A DNA stretch of 64,000 nucleotides, from assembly GCA_026874595.1 (NCBI GenBank), contig CM049306.1:63434019-63498018 (forward strand). Reading direction: 5' to 3'. Positions within the stretch are counted from its first letter, which is position 1; every line of letters starts with the position of its first letter. The notes under the pieces are model-generated. The model was not told where the DNA came from and made no database searches. It worked only from the letters and a program-made list of their open reading frames with translations. This stretch comes from Sipunculus nudus (taxonomy: Eukaryota; Annelida; Sipuncula; Golfingiida; Sipunculidae). This document shows, piece by piece, positions 22,503 to 35,609 of the stretch. The translations under genes were made by a program, and so were the position numbers.

Positions 22503-25500
22503 CTAGATATTTCTTGGCACCGCAGGTGCCATAATATCCCCAGACAATTAATCCCCCCCCCCCTCCTTTAAGAAGAGGCCCCCTATCATCAGCAGCATAT
22601 ACTTACACTTAGCAAGCGACTATGGATTCTTCTATCTATCACCTTAAGGAACAATATTTTTCACCATATATTGGGGCAAATATGTTGAATCTCTCTAGAG
22701 AAAAGAGCATTAATTTATTTTACAGAAGCAGGAAGGTATGTGGCGCCACCTGTCAAGAAAATTTTCCAAAATGGATAGACATGCCAAATTTTAGAACAAT
22801 AACTTGAACCACTCCAGAGATATCAGCAATTTTCACCAAAAGCACATGTACAGATGAACACCACGGCAAAACATTTGCTGATGGCAACACCAGTCTTGAG
22901 TACAAAATGTAGGAGTCCAAGATCTATGGATATGCACATTTTCAGGCCAATAGGGCAAATCACTCCCAAGAAAAGAGTATTAATTTATTCTACAACTAGA
23001 GACCCATGGGTCTCGACGCTCAGCTGCATTTGTCTATAAGGATATATGTTCATGAGGTTTTCGAAAATATTGGTCCTGTGATCAGTTTGAAGCCAACCTG
23101 TCCACTCAAACTGGTGTTATCATCCATTAAATAATTTGATGGGCCCTGTGACCTTAACCTTTGAACAAGTGACCTAAAAATCATAAGGAAACTTCCTCTA
23201 TTGGCAGATGCACGACATGTCGATGATAGAAGGATTGAAATGAAAAGTTTGACTTTAAATGCATCCACAATCTTTCTAAAGTAGTGGGTCCTATGACCTT
23301 GACCTTTGATCTCATGACTCCAGAATCAACAGTTCTTACTTTAGTGGTGGGCCATAGTGATGGGCCACGTCAAGTTGAAACCAATATTTCACACCAAACT
23401 GGTGTTATCATCGATAAACTAATATGTGGACAGATGGCCCCCATGACCTTGACCTTTGACCTTGGGACCCAAAAAAACATCAGTTACTTCCAATATTGGC
23501 AGGTGTGAAACACCTGGAAGATAGAAGGTTTTGGACAGAAAGTTTGGCTAAAAATATATCAATAATCTTTTTAAGGAGGTGGGTCTTGTGACCTTGACCT
23601 TTGGCCTTATGACCCGAAAATCAAAAGGGTTCTTACATTATTGTTGGGTCATATATAAGTCAAAATTGAAACCAATATGTCAATCCAAACTGGAGTTATC
23701 ATCCAGAAACAAATATGTGAACAGATGGGCCCCTGTAACCATGACCTTTGATCTTGTGACCCCCAAATCAATCAGTTTCTTCCCCTATTGGCAGCTCAGC
23801 TATATGTGCAAGATGGAAGGTTTGGGATGAAAAGTTTGGCTTAAAATGCATCCACAATCTTTCTAAATAAGTCGGTACTGTGACTTTGACCTCATGACCA
23901 CAAAACTGAATAGAATCTTCCCCTATTGGCAAATTATCAATATCTTGAAGATTGAAGGTTTGCGATGAAAAGTTTGGCTTCATATGCATTCTTTTTAAAG
24001 AAATTAGTCCAGTGACCTTGACCTTTGACCGCTGGACCCCAAAATCGACACGGTTCTGACTTTAGTGGTGAGTCACATATAAGTTAAGTTTGAAAGCAAT
24101 ATGTCAAAATCTCCCCATACTGGCGAGTCAGCTAAATGCGCAAAATGGAAAGTTTGGGATGAAAAGCTTGGCTTAAAATGTAGCTATAATATTTTTCAAT
24201 AAGTGAGTCCTGTGACCTTGACCTTGTGACCCAAAAATCATATATGTTCTTGCTTTAGCGGTGGGCCATACGTAAGTCAAGTTTGAAATCCATGTGTCAA
24301 TACAACCTGGAGTTTTCATCTGGGAAAAATTTGTGGATGGACGGATGGACAGATAGACAGGCTAACAGACAGACAGATAGGTTGATTACTATATGGCATC
24401 CACTTGTGATCAATACACACACCAGGTCTTGGGACACTAGATGTAATTGCAGCTGAAAAACTGACTGGATTGTTGTCATTTAATAGTAAAAAAATATAAA
24501 AATATTCGTTAAAATAACAAAAAAAATACAGGTCGCGCCACCACTTTTCGGGAACTGCCAAAACTAGTCATGGTCAATATTTAAGGAAAGATTCATGAAA
24601 ATCCATGCATTAATTATAAAGATATTTTAGGTTGTGTATTATATTTTTGATTACTGGGGGGTACTTTCAAGCCCCATAGCTCGGAGGATATAGGTCACAA
24701 TGACCTAATTTCAGGTTTCCAAGGATATATTTTTTATTGACCTCTTTAGATGTCCACTTAGATGTTTCTAGGACTAGCAGTTACGATTTTTGCCCTGCTA
24801 ACGGACGGCCGGACGGACGACGGACAAGGCGCCATTCCTATACCTCAGTTGACTTACTGTCAGCTGAGCTAAAAACGGGAAGGTAGGTGGCGCCACCTGA
24901 ATGGTTTATGAGAAAACTTTCCAAGATGGATGGACATACGTAAGTCAAGTTTGAAACCCATATATCAACCCAAGCTGGAGTTATCATCAGGAAATGAATT
25001 TTTTGGACAAGTCGCTCCTGTGACCTTCACCTTCGACCTTATGACCTAAAAATGGCTGGTGAACTAATTGTGCTAGATAAAAGGTCTGAGATGAAAAGTA
25101 TGGCTGAAAATGCATCCACAATCTTTTCAAAGATGTTTGTCCAGTGACCTTGACCTTTGACCTCAAAATCAATAGAGGTCTTGCTTTATTGATGGGCCAT
25201 ATATAAGTCAAGTTTGAGACCCATACATAAAAAATAGCTGGAATTATCATCCGGAAACTAATTTTGTGACAGATAGCTCCTGTGGCGTTGACCTTTGACC
25301 TTGTAACCCCAAAATTGATATGGTTCATCCACTATTGGCAAGTGAGCTTTATGTTCAAGATTGAAAATCTGGGATGAAAAGTTTGGCTTTAAATGCATCC
25401 ACAATATCTTTAAAGATGTGGGTCAAGTCACCTTGACCTTTGATCTTATGACCCTAGAACCTATAGGGTTCTTATTCTAGTGGTGGGCCATTCATAAGTC

Positions 25501-26107
25501 ACGTTTGAAATCCATATGGCTATCAACACTGGCGTTATCATGAGAGGTGTGTTATTTTCACCAAATATGGACATATTAAAGGTCAAGGCCTCTCTCATGA
25601 TAAAGTTCATGACCCAAATTTAAATAGACCTCATCCCATAACCCATAATATGAAATAATATGAAAGAAATCTGTCCATTAGTTTTTGACTTATAATGCTC
25701 ACAGTACTGTCAAGTGGCAAATATGGGGGTATTAAAAGGCGTAAAAACAAGAACTGGATAATAGGTGGCGCCACTAGTTTCCAGCATATCACAAGGCCAT
25801 CCAAGTTCTTCGGTCACGTTGATTTTTCGACCAGTCCATTCAAGCTTTCTTGAGATATTTAAGAATCTGTTTTTTCAACAAATATGGACCTACTCAAGGT
25901 CAAGGTCACTCTCCTAGCAAAGGTCATGAACCCATTTTAAATAGGCTTTGTCCTCTTTCCTATATCTATACAAATGTACAGTTTGATAAAGATCATTGAA
26001 ACATTTTTTAGTTATCCCGCTCACATGTTTTTTCTGCGGCGGTGGCGGCGGCGGCGGCGGGACCGTCGTGAAACCAAAGTATCCCCACTTTGTCTGGGGG
26101 TACAATA
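22503..26107 (-). mobile_element. HINE-1 copy split by a HINE-2 insertion, chimeric body
   Basis: The left end is CTAGATATTTCTTGGCACC with the GGCACC-GCA-GGTGCC hairpin (22516-22530) and TATCCCCAGACAA. One HINE-1 monomer begins near 22707. At 22994 the sequence is interrupted within 'ttctac|aaaaacggg' by a HINE-2 (to about 24875) and then resumes. From about 24940 to 25550 the body is HINE-2-type TGACC-core monomers. From 25556 it returns to the HINE-1 tail with a CGG tract (26037-26061), ending TTTGTCTGGGGGTACAAT. Confidence 0.7.
22994..24875 (-). mobile_element. HINE-2 copy, complete, nested in HINE-1
   Basis: The left end (structural 3') carries a perfect hairpin GAGACCCATGGGTCTC (22999-23014) directly followed by CGCTCAGCTG. 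The right end (structural 5') is GTCAGCTGAGCT (24860-24871). The flanking HINE-1 text 'ttctac' / 'aaaaacgggaagg' is intact, so the boundaries are known to within the run of A. Body: about seven TGACC-core monomers, a GACA/GACG run (24337-24385), one satellite-type monomer with GCGCCACCACTT (24535) and an ACGG repeat (24798-24822). No ORF. Confidence 0.8.
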
Positions 26108-26758
26108 AATTTGTGCATCGTAAATTTTTGATCAAAATGTGACAAGAGGGTATAAATGATACATCATTCCCCTTCCATGGATATTTTGTAACAAGTTCGG
26201 ATAGAAAGAAATACCTGCCACGATAGCTGAAAATATTGACAGTCTTACTTTACAACCCAGATATCAATCCTTCTCCTCCTCATTCTCCCGGAAAGCCGTT
26301 TTCCGATTGGTCAAAGTCTCCTAAAAAACTTCCTAATTTGAATGGATATGATGACACAAACGAGGTAATAAACAAAGCCTAGACCAATGCCGTAAATCAT
26401 GAATGAAGCGAGTTAACTGATAAATGCTTGTTACATCCCACCAAGCAATTCACTGAAAACTTTATTTAAAATAAATGCAATTTTAGGCCGAAGCATAACT
26501 ATAGTCTACGCGCACGCCGTCTAGTGTGAAATTGCGGCAAATAGATGAGTCATAGGGTGAGATTAGGAAGGATTAAATAGCATTTTTTTTTTCTAAAACT
26601 GTTGAAATAAACATCCTCAAACCATTTGTGAATATAATTAATGTGCACTGCAGTTATCTGGCAGTTTTTCCGTTATTATCGTTCAAGCGAGTTTGTTCTC
26701 TATTACGTGCAAATAAGTTCCAAAGATGTTAATGTAATTCAAGGTCCCATAATAAGCA
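26108..26758. other. single-copy-like spacer in duplication copy 1
   Basis: About 650 bp, repeated at 28939-29588, with no similarity to the HINE families. It contains 'ccgattggtcaaag' and AT-rich stretches. No exon of the FGD gene and no ORF of interest. Confidence 0.5.
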
Positions 26759-26759
26759 A

Positions 26760-28938
26760 CTAGACATTTCTTGGCACCGCAGGTGCCAAAGTATCCCCAG
26801 ACATACTACGCCCCCCCCTTTAAGAATAGGGCCCCATTTTAGGCAGCATATACTGACACTAGACAAGCAATTATTGTTTCTTCCATCTATCAATCCACAA
26901 TCTTTTTGAATATGTTGGTCCTGTGACCTTGACCTTTGACCTCATGACCCCAAAATCAATTGGGGTCTTGCTTTTTCAATGGGATATATATTAGTCAAGT
27001 TTGAAATCTATACATCAATAAAAGCAGGAATTATCATTCAGAAACTAATTTTTTGACAGATGGCTCCTGTGGCCTTGACCTTTGACCTTGTGACCCCAAT
27101 ATTGATATTGATCATCCACTTTTATCTATAAATCAATAGAGGTCTACATTTATTGATGGGCAATATATAAGTCAGGTTTGAAATCCATATATTAATCAAA
27201 GCTTGAATTATCATCTCGGGACTAATTTTTGGACAGATGGCTCCTGTGACCTTCATCTTTGACCTTGTGACCTCAAAATTGACAGGCGTCTTCCTCTATT
27301 GGCAGGGGTACTGTATGTGCAAGATGAAATGTCTGAGATGAAATGTTTGGCTGAAAATGCATCCACAATCTTTTTAAAGATGTGTCCTGTGACCTTAACC
27401 TTTGACCTCATGACCCAAAAATCAAATCGGGTCTTGCTTTTCCAATGGGACATATACAAGTCAAGTTTGAAATCCATACATCAATAAAAGCAGGAATTAT
27501 GATCCAGAAACTTAATTTTGGACAGATGGCTCCTGTGACCTTCACCTTTGATCTTGTGACCTCAAAATTGATAGGGGTCTTCCACTCTTGGCAGGTGAAC
27601 TGTATGTGCAAGATGAAAGATCTGAGATGAATTGTTTGGCTGAAAATGCATCCACAATCTTTTAAAAGATGTGTCCTGTGACCTTGACCTTTGACCTCAT
27701 GACCCCAAAATCAATTCGGGTCTTGCTTTTTCAATGGGTCATATACAAGTCAAGTTTGAAATCCATACATCAATAAAAGGAGGAATTATCATCCAGAAAC
27801 TAATTTTTGGACAGATGGCTCCTGTGACCTTCACCTTTGACCTTGTGACCTCAAAATTGATAGGGGTCTTCCTCTATTGGCAGAAGAACTATATGTGCAA
27901 GATGAAAGGATTGAGATGAAATGTTTGGCTGAAAATGCATCCACAATCTTTTTAAAGATGTGTCCTGTGACCTTGACCTTTGACCTCATGACCCCAAAAT
28001 CAATTGGAGTCTTGCTTTTTCAATAGGACATATATAAGTCAAGTTTAAAATCAATACATCAATAAAAGCAGGAATTATCATCCAGAAACTAATTTTTTTT
28101 ACAGATAGCTCCTGTGGCCTTGACCTTTGACCTTGTGACCCCAAAATTGATATGGTTCATCCACTATTGGCAAGTGAGCTATATATTCAAGATGGAAGAC
28201 CTGGGATGAAAGTTTGGCTTTAAATGCATCCACAATATCTTTTAAGATGCGAGTCCAGTGACCTTGACTTTTGATCTCATGAACCTAGAACCTATAAGGT
28301 TCTTACTTAAGTGGTGGGCCATACATAAGTCACGTTTGAAATCCATATGGCTATCAACACAGGAGATATCACAAGAGGTGTGTGATTTTCACCAAATATG
28401 GACATATTAAAGGTCAAGGCCTCTCTCATGATAAAGTTCATGACCCAAATTTAAATAGACCTCATCCCATAACCCATAATATGAAATAATATGAAAGAAA
28501 TCTGTCCATTAGTTTTTGACTTATAATGCTCACAGTACTGTCAAGTGGCAAATATGGGGGTATTAAAAGGCGTAAAAACAAGAACTGGATAATAGGTGGC
28601 GCCACTAGTTTCCAGCATATCACAAGGCCATCCAAGTTCTTCGGTCACGTTGATTTTTCGACCATTCCATTCAAGCTTTCTTGAGATATTTAAGAATCTG
28701 TTTTTTCAACAAATATGGACCTACTCAAGGTCAAGGTCACTCTCCTAGCAAAGGTCATGAACCCATTTTAAATAGGCTTTGTCCTCTTTCCTATATCTAT
28801 ACAAATGTACAGTTTGATAAAGATCATTGAAACATTTTTTAGTTATCCCGCTCACATGTTTTTTCTGCGGCGGTGGCGGCGGCGGCGGCGGGACCGTCGT
28901 GAAACCAAAGTATCCCCACTTTGTCTGGGGGTACAATA
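26760..28938 (-). mobile_element. chimeric HINE-1 with HINE-2 monomers (duplication copy 1)
   Basis: The left end is CTAGACATTTCTTGGCACC with the GGCACC-GCA-GGTGCC hairpin and GTATCCCCAGACA; a poly-C follows. From about 26890 to 28350 the body is a tandem array of TGACC-core monomers with a period near 289 bp (two cores per period, e.g. 27384, 27673, 27962). From 28383 it returns to HINE-1 tail text, ending TTTGTCTGGGGGTACAAT. Confidence 0.75.
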
Positions 28939-29589
28939 AATTTGTGCATCGTAAATTTTTGATCAAAATGTGACAAGAGGGTATAAATGATACATCATTC
29001 CCCTTCCATGGATATTTTGTAACAAGTTCGGATAGAAAGAAATACCTGCCACGATAGCTGAAAATATTGACAGTCTTACTTTACAACCCAGATATCAATC
29101 CTTCTCCTCCTCATTCTCCCGGAAAGCCGTTTTCCGATTGGTCAAAGTCTCCTAAAAAACTTCCTAATTTGAATGGATATGATGACACAAACGAGGTAAT
29201 AAACAAAGCCTAGACCAATGCCGTAAATCATGAATGAAGCGAGTTAACTGATAAATGCTTGTTACATCCCACCAAGCAATTCACTGAAAACTTTATTTAA
29301 AATAAATGCAATTTTAGGCCGAAGCATAACTATAGTCTACGCGCACGCCGTCTAGTGTGAAATTGCGGCAAATAGATGAGTCATAGGGTGAGATTAGGAA
29401 GGATTAAATAGCATTTTTTTTTCTAAAACTGTTGAAATAAACATCCTCAAACCATTTGTGAATATAATTAATGTGCACTGCAGTTATCTGGCAGTTTTTC
29501 CGTTATTATCGTTCAAGCGAGTTTGTTCTCTATTACGTGCAAATAAGTTCCAAAGATGTTAATGTAATTCAAGGTCCCATAATAAGCAA

Positions 29590-31755
29590 CTAGACATTTC
29601 TTGGCACCGCAGGTGCCAAAGTATCCCCAGACATACTACGCCCCCCCCCCTTTAAGAATAGGGCCCCATTTTAGGCAGCATATACTGACACTAGACAAGC
29701 AATTATTGTTTCTTCCATCTATCAATCCACAATCTTTTTGAATATGTTGGTCCTGTGACCTTGACCTTTGACCTCATGACCCCAAAATCAATTGGGGTCT
29801 TGCTTTTTCAATGGGATATATATTAGTCAAGTTTGAAATCTATACATCAATAAAAGCAGGAATTATCATTCAGAAACTAATTTTTTGACAGATGGCTCCT
29901 GTGGCCTTGACCTTTGACCTTGTGACCCCAATATTGATATTGATCATCCACTTTTATCTATAAATCAATAGAGGTCTACATTTATTGATGGGCAATATAT
30001 AAGTCAGGTTTGAAATCCATATATTAATCAAAGCTTGAATTATCATCTCGGGACTAATTTTTGGACAGATGGCTCCTGTGACCTTCATCTTTGACCTTGT
30101 GACCTCAAAATTGACAGGCGTCTTCCTCTATTGGCAGGGGTACTGTATGTGCAAGATGAAATGTCTGAGATGAAATGTTTGGCTGAAAATGCATCCACAA
30201 TCTTTTTAAAGATGTGTCCTGTGACCTTAACCTTTGACCTCATGACCCAAAAATCAAATCGGGTCTTGCTTTTCCAATGGGACATATACAAGTCAAGTTT
30301 GAAATCCATACATCAATAAAAGCAGGAATTATGATCCAGAAACTTAATTTTGGACAGATGGCTCCTGTGACCTTCACCTTTGATCTTGTGACCTCAAAAT
30401 TGATAGGGGTCTTCCACTCTTGGCAGGTGAACTGTATGTGCAAGATGAAAGATCTGAGATGAATTGTTTGGCTGAAAATGCATCCACAATCTTTTAAAAG
30501 ATGTGTCCTGTGACCTTGACCTTTGACCTCATGACCCCAAAATCAATTCGGGTCTTGCTTTTTCAATGGGTCATATACAAGTCAAGTTTGAAATCCATAC
30601 ATCAATAAAAGGAGGAATTATCATCCAGAAACTAATTTTTGGACAGATGGCTCCTGTGACCTTCACCTTTGACCTTGTGACCTCAAAATTGATAGGGGTC
30701 TTCCTCTATTGGCAGAAGAACTATATGTGCAAGATGAAAGGATTGAGATGAAATGTTTGGCTGAAAATGCATCCACAATCTTTTTAAAGATGTGTCCTGT
30801 GACCTTGACCTTTGACCTCATGACCCCAAAATCAATTGGAGTCTTGCTTTTTCAATAGGACATATATAAGTCAAGTTTAAAATCAATACATCAATAAAAG
30901 CAGGAATTATCATCCAGAAACTAATTTTTTTTACAGATAGCTCCTGTGGCCTTGACCTTTGACCTTGTGACCCCAAAATTGATATGGTTCATCCACTATT
31001 GGCAAGTGAGCTATATATTCAAGATGGAAGACCTGGGATGAAAGTTTGGCTTAAAATGCATCCACAGTATCTTTTAAGATGCGAGTCCAGTGACCTTGAC
31101 TTTTGATCTCATGAACCTAGAACCTATAAGGTTCTTACTTAAGTGGTGGGCCATACATAAGTCACGTTTGAAATCCATATGGCTATCAACAGTGGAGATA
31201 TCATAAGAGGTGTGTGATTTTCACCAAATATGGACACATTAAAGGTCAAGGCCACTCTCATGGTAAAGGTCATGACCCAAATGTAAATATCTCTCTACAT
31301 GTGCATAATATGAAAGAAATCTGTCCATTAGTTTTTGACTTATAATGCTTACAGTACTGTTAAGTAGCAATTATTGGGGTAATAAAAGGCGTAAAAACAA
31401 GAAAAGGATAATAGGTGGCGCCACCAGTTTCCGGTATATCACAAGGCTATTCAAGATCTTCGGTCACCATGATTTTTGGATCAGTCCATGCAAGCTTACT
31501 TGAGATATTTAAAAATTTATGTTATTTTCAGCAAAAATGGACCTATTCAAGGTCAAGGTCACTCTCCTAGCATAGGTCATGACCCCATTTTAAATAGGCT
31601 TCGTCCCCTTACCTATATCTATACAAATGTAAAGTTTGAAAAAGATCAGTGAAATATATTTTGAGTTATCCCGCTCACAAGGTTTTTCTGCGGCGGCGGC
31701 GGCGGGACCGTCGTGAAACCATGGTATCCCGTCTTTGTCTGGGGATACAATTATA
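29590..31755 (-). mobile_element. chimeric HINE-1 with HINE-2 monomers (duplication copy 2)
   Basis: Structure is the same as at 26760-28938. The tail from 31214 is a distinct, diverged HINE-1 tail ('ggccactctcatggtaaagg' against 'ggcctctctcatgataaag' in the other two), ending GTCTTTGTCTGGGGATACAA. That marks where the duplication ends. Confidence 0.75.
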
Positions 31756-32053
31756 GAACGAACTGGATGTCTGTAATAAAGGAGCGACTGCAAGTGACGC
31801 GTCTCCCGCTTCCTCTCATGGAGGCAAAGTGTAAAGTCGGATGGGATTGACACAGTTAGTGAGTTTAGATGATTAACTAAACATTTCATATTAACCTTTA
31901 TGTCAAGTTAAGTTTGAGCTTCCGCTGTATTATGTTAAGACTTGCGCCCTGTTAATGTACGTACACAGAGGAAGACAACAAGGCCCCATTTATAGCTAAG
32001 ATGATTTTCCGCAGGCTTTCTTCCTCTAGGGCACATCGCTATAGCCTCTTTAC
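31756..32053. other. intron 4, 5' end
   Basis: Unassigned sequence between the HINE-1 end and the exon 4 donor (GTAAAG at 32053-32048). Confidence 0.6.
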
Positions 32054-32210
32054 CTGAACATCCTTGATAAATTTGGAGAATTCAGATGACTTGGCTAGCC
32101 ATGTGTCGATTAGCCCCGAAGCCTTGTCGAAGTTCTGAACGTAGTCTGTATATAGCTTCAGGAAAGGAGCAAGAGACCGCATGATATCACCAATCTTGTT
32201 GCTTTTGTTC
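32054..32210 (-). CDS. FGD exon 4: DH domain core
   Basis: The exon is 157 nt: one base completes a split Trp codon and 52 codons follow. It encodes NKSNKIGDIMRSLAPFLKLY then TDYVQNFDKASGLIDTWL. The family pattern is '[30 protein letters not shown]', a textbook FGD DH stretch. Acceptor AAATTTCAG; donor GTAAAG; ends in phase 0. Confidence 0.95.
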
Positions 32211-33427
32211 CTGAAATTATACATTTTAATATTCTTATTATCATTACTCTCCGTTAATCACACTCAGTTTATATGGCATAAATGTGATGCAATGATTTGT
32301 TTGTGTTTGTTTTTGTTGTCAACATCAATTTTCAAATCTCGAAGTACTATAGATGCAAGGATCTCAGAACCATGATTCAAGAAACCCTTTGCCACATTCT
32401 AAATAAGAGTAGTCCCACTATATGAACCACTGTTGGAAAATCAGCTTTGTTTTAATTGCCAATAGCTATTTTCTTAATCCAGGGACCTCTAGGTATAAAG
32501 TGAATGTAGAATTATCCCGGGGGGGGGGGGCTTTAATCCTACCATTCCATGGAATATTAGGGGAAAATTCACATAGAAAGATATTTTTTAATCCGTAATT
32601 GTTCGTGAGTTATATCGTTCTATTCCGTCGTCATGATACGACTTTCTAGTTTGAGGACACATTTTCATGCTGTGGTGTTTTTTTTTTCAATTCTGAAGCT
32701 ACTAACAAACTGCAATAACATCACAAATTAGAATACGGGTAGCCGACAAGGTTATTTATTATGTCGAATTCTTATCTTAATGTTTTAAATTAAATGTGCT
32801 ATAGAGTATGAACTGTGTATATATGCTTAGTTTATCTGTGGAAGCTGTTCAAACTTTTCTGGATAAATGGTCAAGTATATGTCCAATTTTTCTTAGTTTT
32901 TTCTCTACCCATAAGTAATATTTACGCAATAAGCTTTATCATATGAATATTTTATTTGATACCTATACTCAGGGGTGGTAATAACGCAATTCCGCCTGTC
33001 TCAGACAGGCAAACATATGCACCGAAAGGCATTTATCAAAATGCTCCGATCCGTTGGAAAGGCGAACTCCCATATGTTCTCCATATTAGAAATAATGAAA
33101 AATGCACCGAAACGAAATTTTAGGGTAATTTGGAAACCCCTAGTTACACTGATACCCGACGCTGTTATGGCTTCGTAGCGCTGATGAAATCATGGAGCTC
33201 ATTGATTATAGAGCAGGAGAGGCATAATAAAGCCGAGAATCAGTCTAAACCCCAGTCCCATTCTCACTTTGTACAAAATGCGTTATTGGCCAATTTGTTA
33301 TGTTACACCAGGCGATATTCAATCAGAGCGTACATAACAAAAAGATTACATGGTGTAGCCATTCGGACGCTGAGCCATAACAACACACAGGTTTGCCGTT
33401 CCGCAGAAATGTCAAAACGTTACTGAA
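32211..33427. other. intron 3, 3' part, unassigned
   Basis: No gene. A poly-G run lies at 32519-32530. ORFs at 32975-33426 have no recognisable family. Confidence 0.55.
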
Positions 33428-34083
33428 CTAGATATTTCTTGGTACCGCAGGTGCCATAGTATCCCCAGACAATTAATGCCTCCCCCCCCCCCCCCCCCCA
33501 CCCTCCAATACCAATACCTTGAACCACTCCGGATATATGAGCAATTTTAACCGAAAGCAAACGTACGGATGGACGCCAGTCACGCCACACAATAAAAACT
33601 GCAGAGAGCGCCACCAGTCTTGAATACAATATGAAGGTATCCAAGATCAATGGACATGCAAAATTTCAGCCCAATCTGTCCTTTGGTTTAGACTTATAAT
33701 GCTCAGTACTGTCAAGTGGTAATGATGGGGTATTAAAAAGCGCGAAAACAAGAAAAGGACAAAAAATAGCGCCACTTGTCTTTCACAGAAGACGAAGCTC
33801 GGTCAAGTTGATTTTTGGATCAATCCAGGAAAGATTTTTTGAGATATTTAAGAATTTTTGTGATTTTCCCCCAAAACGGATCTATTCAAGGTCAAGGTTA
33901 CTCTCCTAGAAAAGGTCATGACCTCATTTTAATAGGCCTCGTCCTCTCACCAATATCTATGCACATGTCAAGTTTGGTAAAGATCCGTAAAATATATTTT
34001 GAGTTATCGCGTAAAAAGAAAATCTCTGCGGCGGCGGCGGCGCGATAACCATAGTATTCCTACTTTGTCTGGGGATAAAATGA
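33428..34083 (-). mobile_element. HINE-1 copy, internally deleted (0.66 kb)
   Basis: It has both ends: CTAGATATTTCTTGGTACC with the hairpin and TATCCCCAGACAATTAAT, then a C tract (33483-33499), and at the right CGG tract (34028-34042) and TTTGTCTGGGGATAAAAT. The first monomers are deleted, so it goes almost directly to the 'gaaccactccggatatatgagc' text. Confidence 0.75.
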
Positions 34084-35525
34084 TTGAAAGTTTGATATGA
34101 TGATAGGCTGCATCCATAGCGGAAAGGAAAATCTATCTACAGAAAGGCAAAACTTGATTTATGTCTTTCAGTTGAAAAGGTGGACATTTCAAAGTATTAC
34201 GAACCCTGCCTATACCGATACATGATGTAATCACATTCGCGTTTACTTATACATTACTAGTATGAAAATGTACGTTTAAATCACATGATAATAAATCTAT
34301 GAACATATTGCTTGAATAACATATATTATATGTTATTTTATATCAAGGGGCTCGGCACCTATTATTAAACTGTACAAAATGGAGGGACAGTTGTTGGTAT
34401 ATATACAGCAGAAATTGTTTTAAATTAAGGTCCCTTGTAATATACTTGGCATATGTACGAAATTTAACTGAGACCAATAGAAAATGCAATGTAAACCTGT
34501 ATGTAAGAGGCTTTTGGCTAGAAAGAGGGCGTGAGAGGGCAATTATATAGCTGCCTCTTTGACCATATCAATTTATGATATACATGTAATGTAATCGACT
34601 TTTATATGACGAAATAAAATAAAATGTATCAAAGTATGATATGTAGGGTATACATTAAATGTACAGCATACTGTAAACTGAAAGTTTATATTTCTGTATC
34701 ATGCGAAGTCGGAATAAATGTTATTTCAGTGCATATATGTTCTGACCTGTTAAAATTATTAGACTCATGTAGTAGGCTTTAATCCTAAAACAATGGCACG
34801 GTTATAATTTACACATATATCTTCAAGCGTTATTAGTTTATAAAATGTCAATTTCATGAACCATTTATCACCCTTTTTCAATGACGCTTACTCAATCACT
34901 TTGTACGGTAAAAGAATGACCAATTATTACTCTTCTTGCTCAGATGGTTCATATTATTATTATTCTTTGATCATATCGGCTTATTACTTGGATTCGGAAC
35001 AAGGATTTTCCCTGTGTTAACATCATCCGTAGTGATCAATCATACGTTCTGTGTTTAATTAAATGGAATCCTGCGTTTTGTTATATTTGCTTTTTTTAAT
35101 AGAGCCCTGTTAATGATGCAAACATAAAAACTCCTGGAAGGAATAAAATTTTCATGCACTTTCAGCCAAATATAAAACGAACATGAGTTGGACATCCTTT
35201 GTTAATTATTTCTATTAATTTATGCTCATATGCATGAATTAAAATATTTCCTTAAATTGGTACATCAAGTTATTTTAACTTACAAAGTACATGTCAAATC
35301 TTGGTTTATCACCCCTTGGCATCAATAATATCCTAAGTATGTATTATTTTTCACCAAACACCCCACAATCGATCGTGATTCGACCAGCTGCTCATTGCTT
35401 ATGCAAATTAGTATATCGTATATAAACTAGACAACTGGATTGGAAGCAGCCAAACCATTTAATCACGATGAAGATGTGCTCTCAAACAACATCATTTTTT
35501 TCATTTAGTATTGCTTTTCCCATTT

Positions 35526-35609
<84 letters not shown>

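Larger units (their letters stand above)
25552..31213. repeat. 2.83-kb tandem duplication (two copies)
   Basis: Copy 1 is about 25552-28382 and copy 2 about 28383-31213. They match base for base except for a handful of changes: one SNP near 25835/28665, homopolymer length changes (T run near 26583/29414, C run at 26811/29641) and a few SNPs near the right end. Each copy contains a HINE-1 tail, 650 bp of single-copy spacer, and a HINE-1 head with HINE-2 monomers. ORFs in one copy are exactly repeated in the other and are not genes. Confidence 0.95.

Noticed and set aside
23284-30751. Many ORFs containing 'MTLTFDL' or 'VTFTFDLVTSK'-type peptides (e.g. 23284, 27445, 27734, 30277, 30566), suggestive of a repeat-protein family
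   Set aside because: They are translations of the TGACC-core HINE-2 monomers; they break at monomer ends, occur on both strands, and have no starts, introns or domain logic.
25552-31213. Two identical ORF sets read as duplicated genes
   Set aside because: The ORFs are repeat translations; the duplication is of repeat-rich intron. An assembly artefact remains possible.
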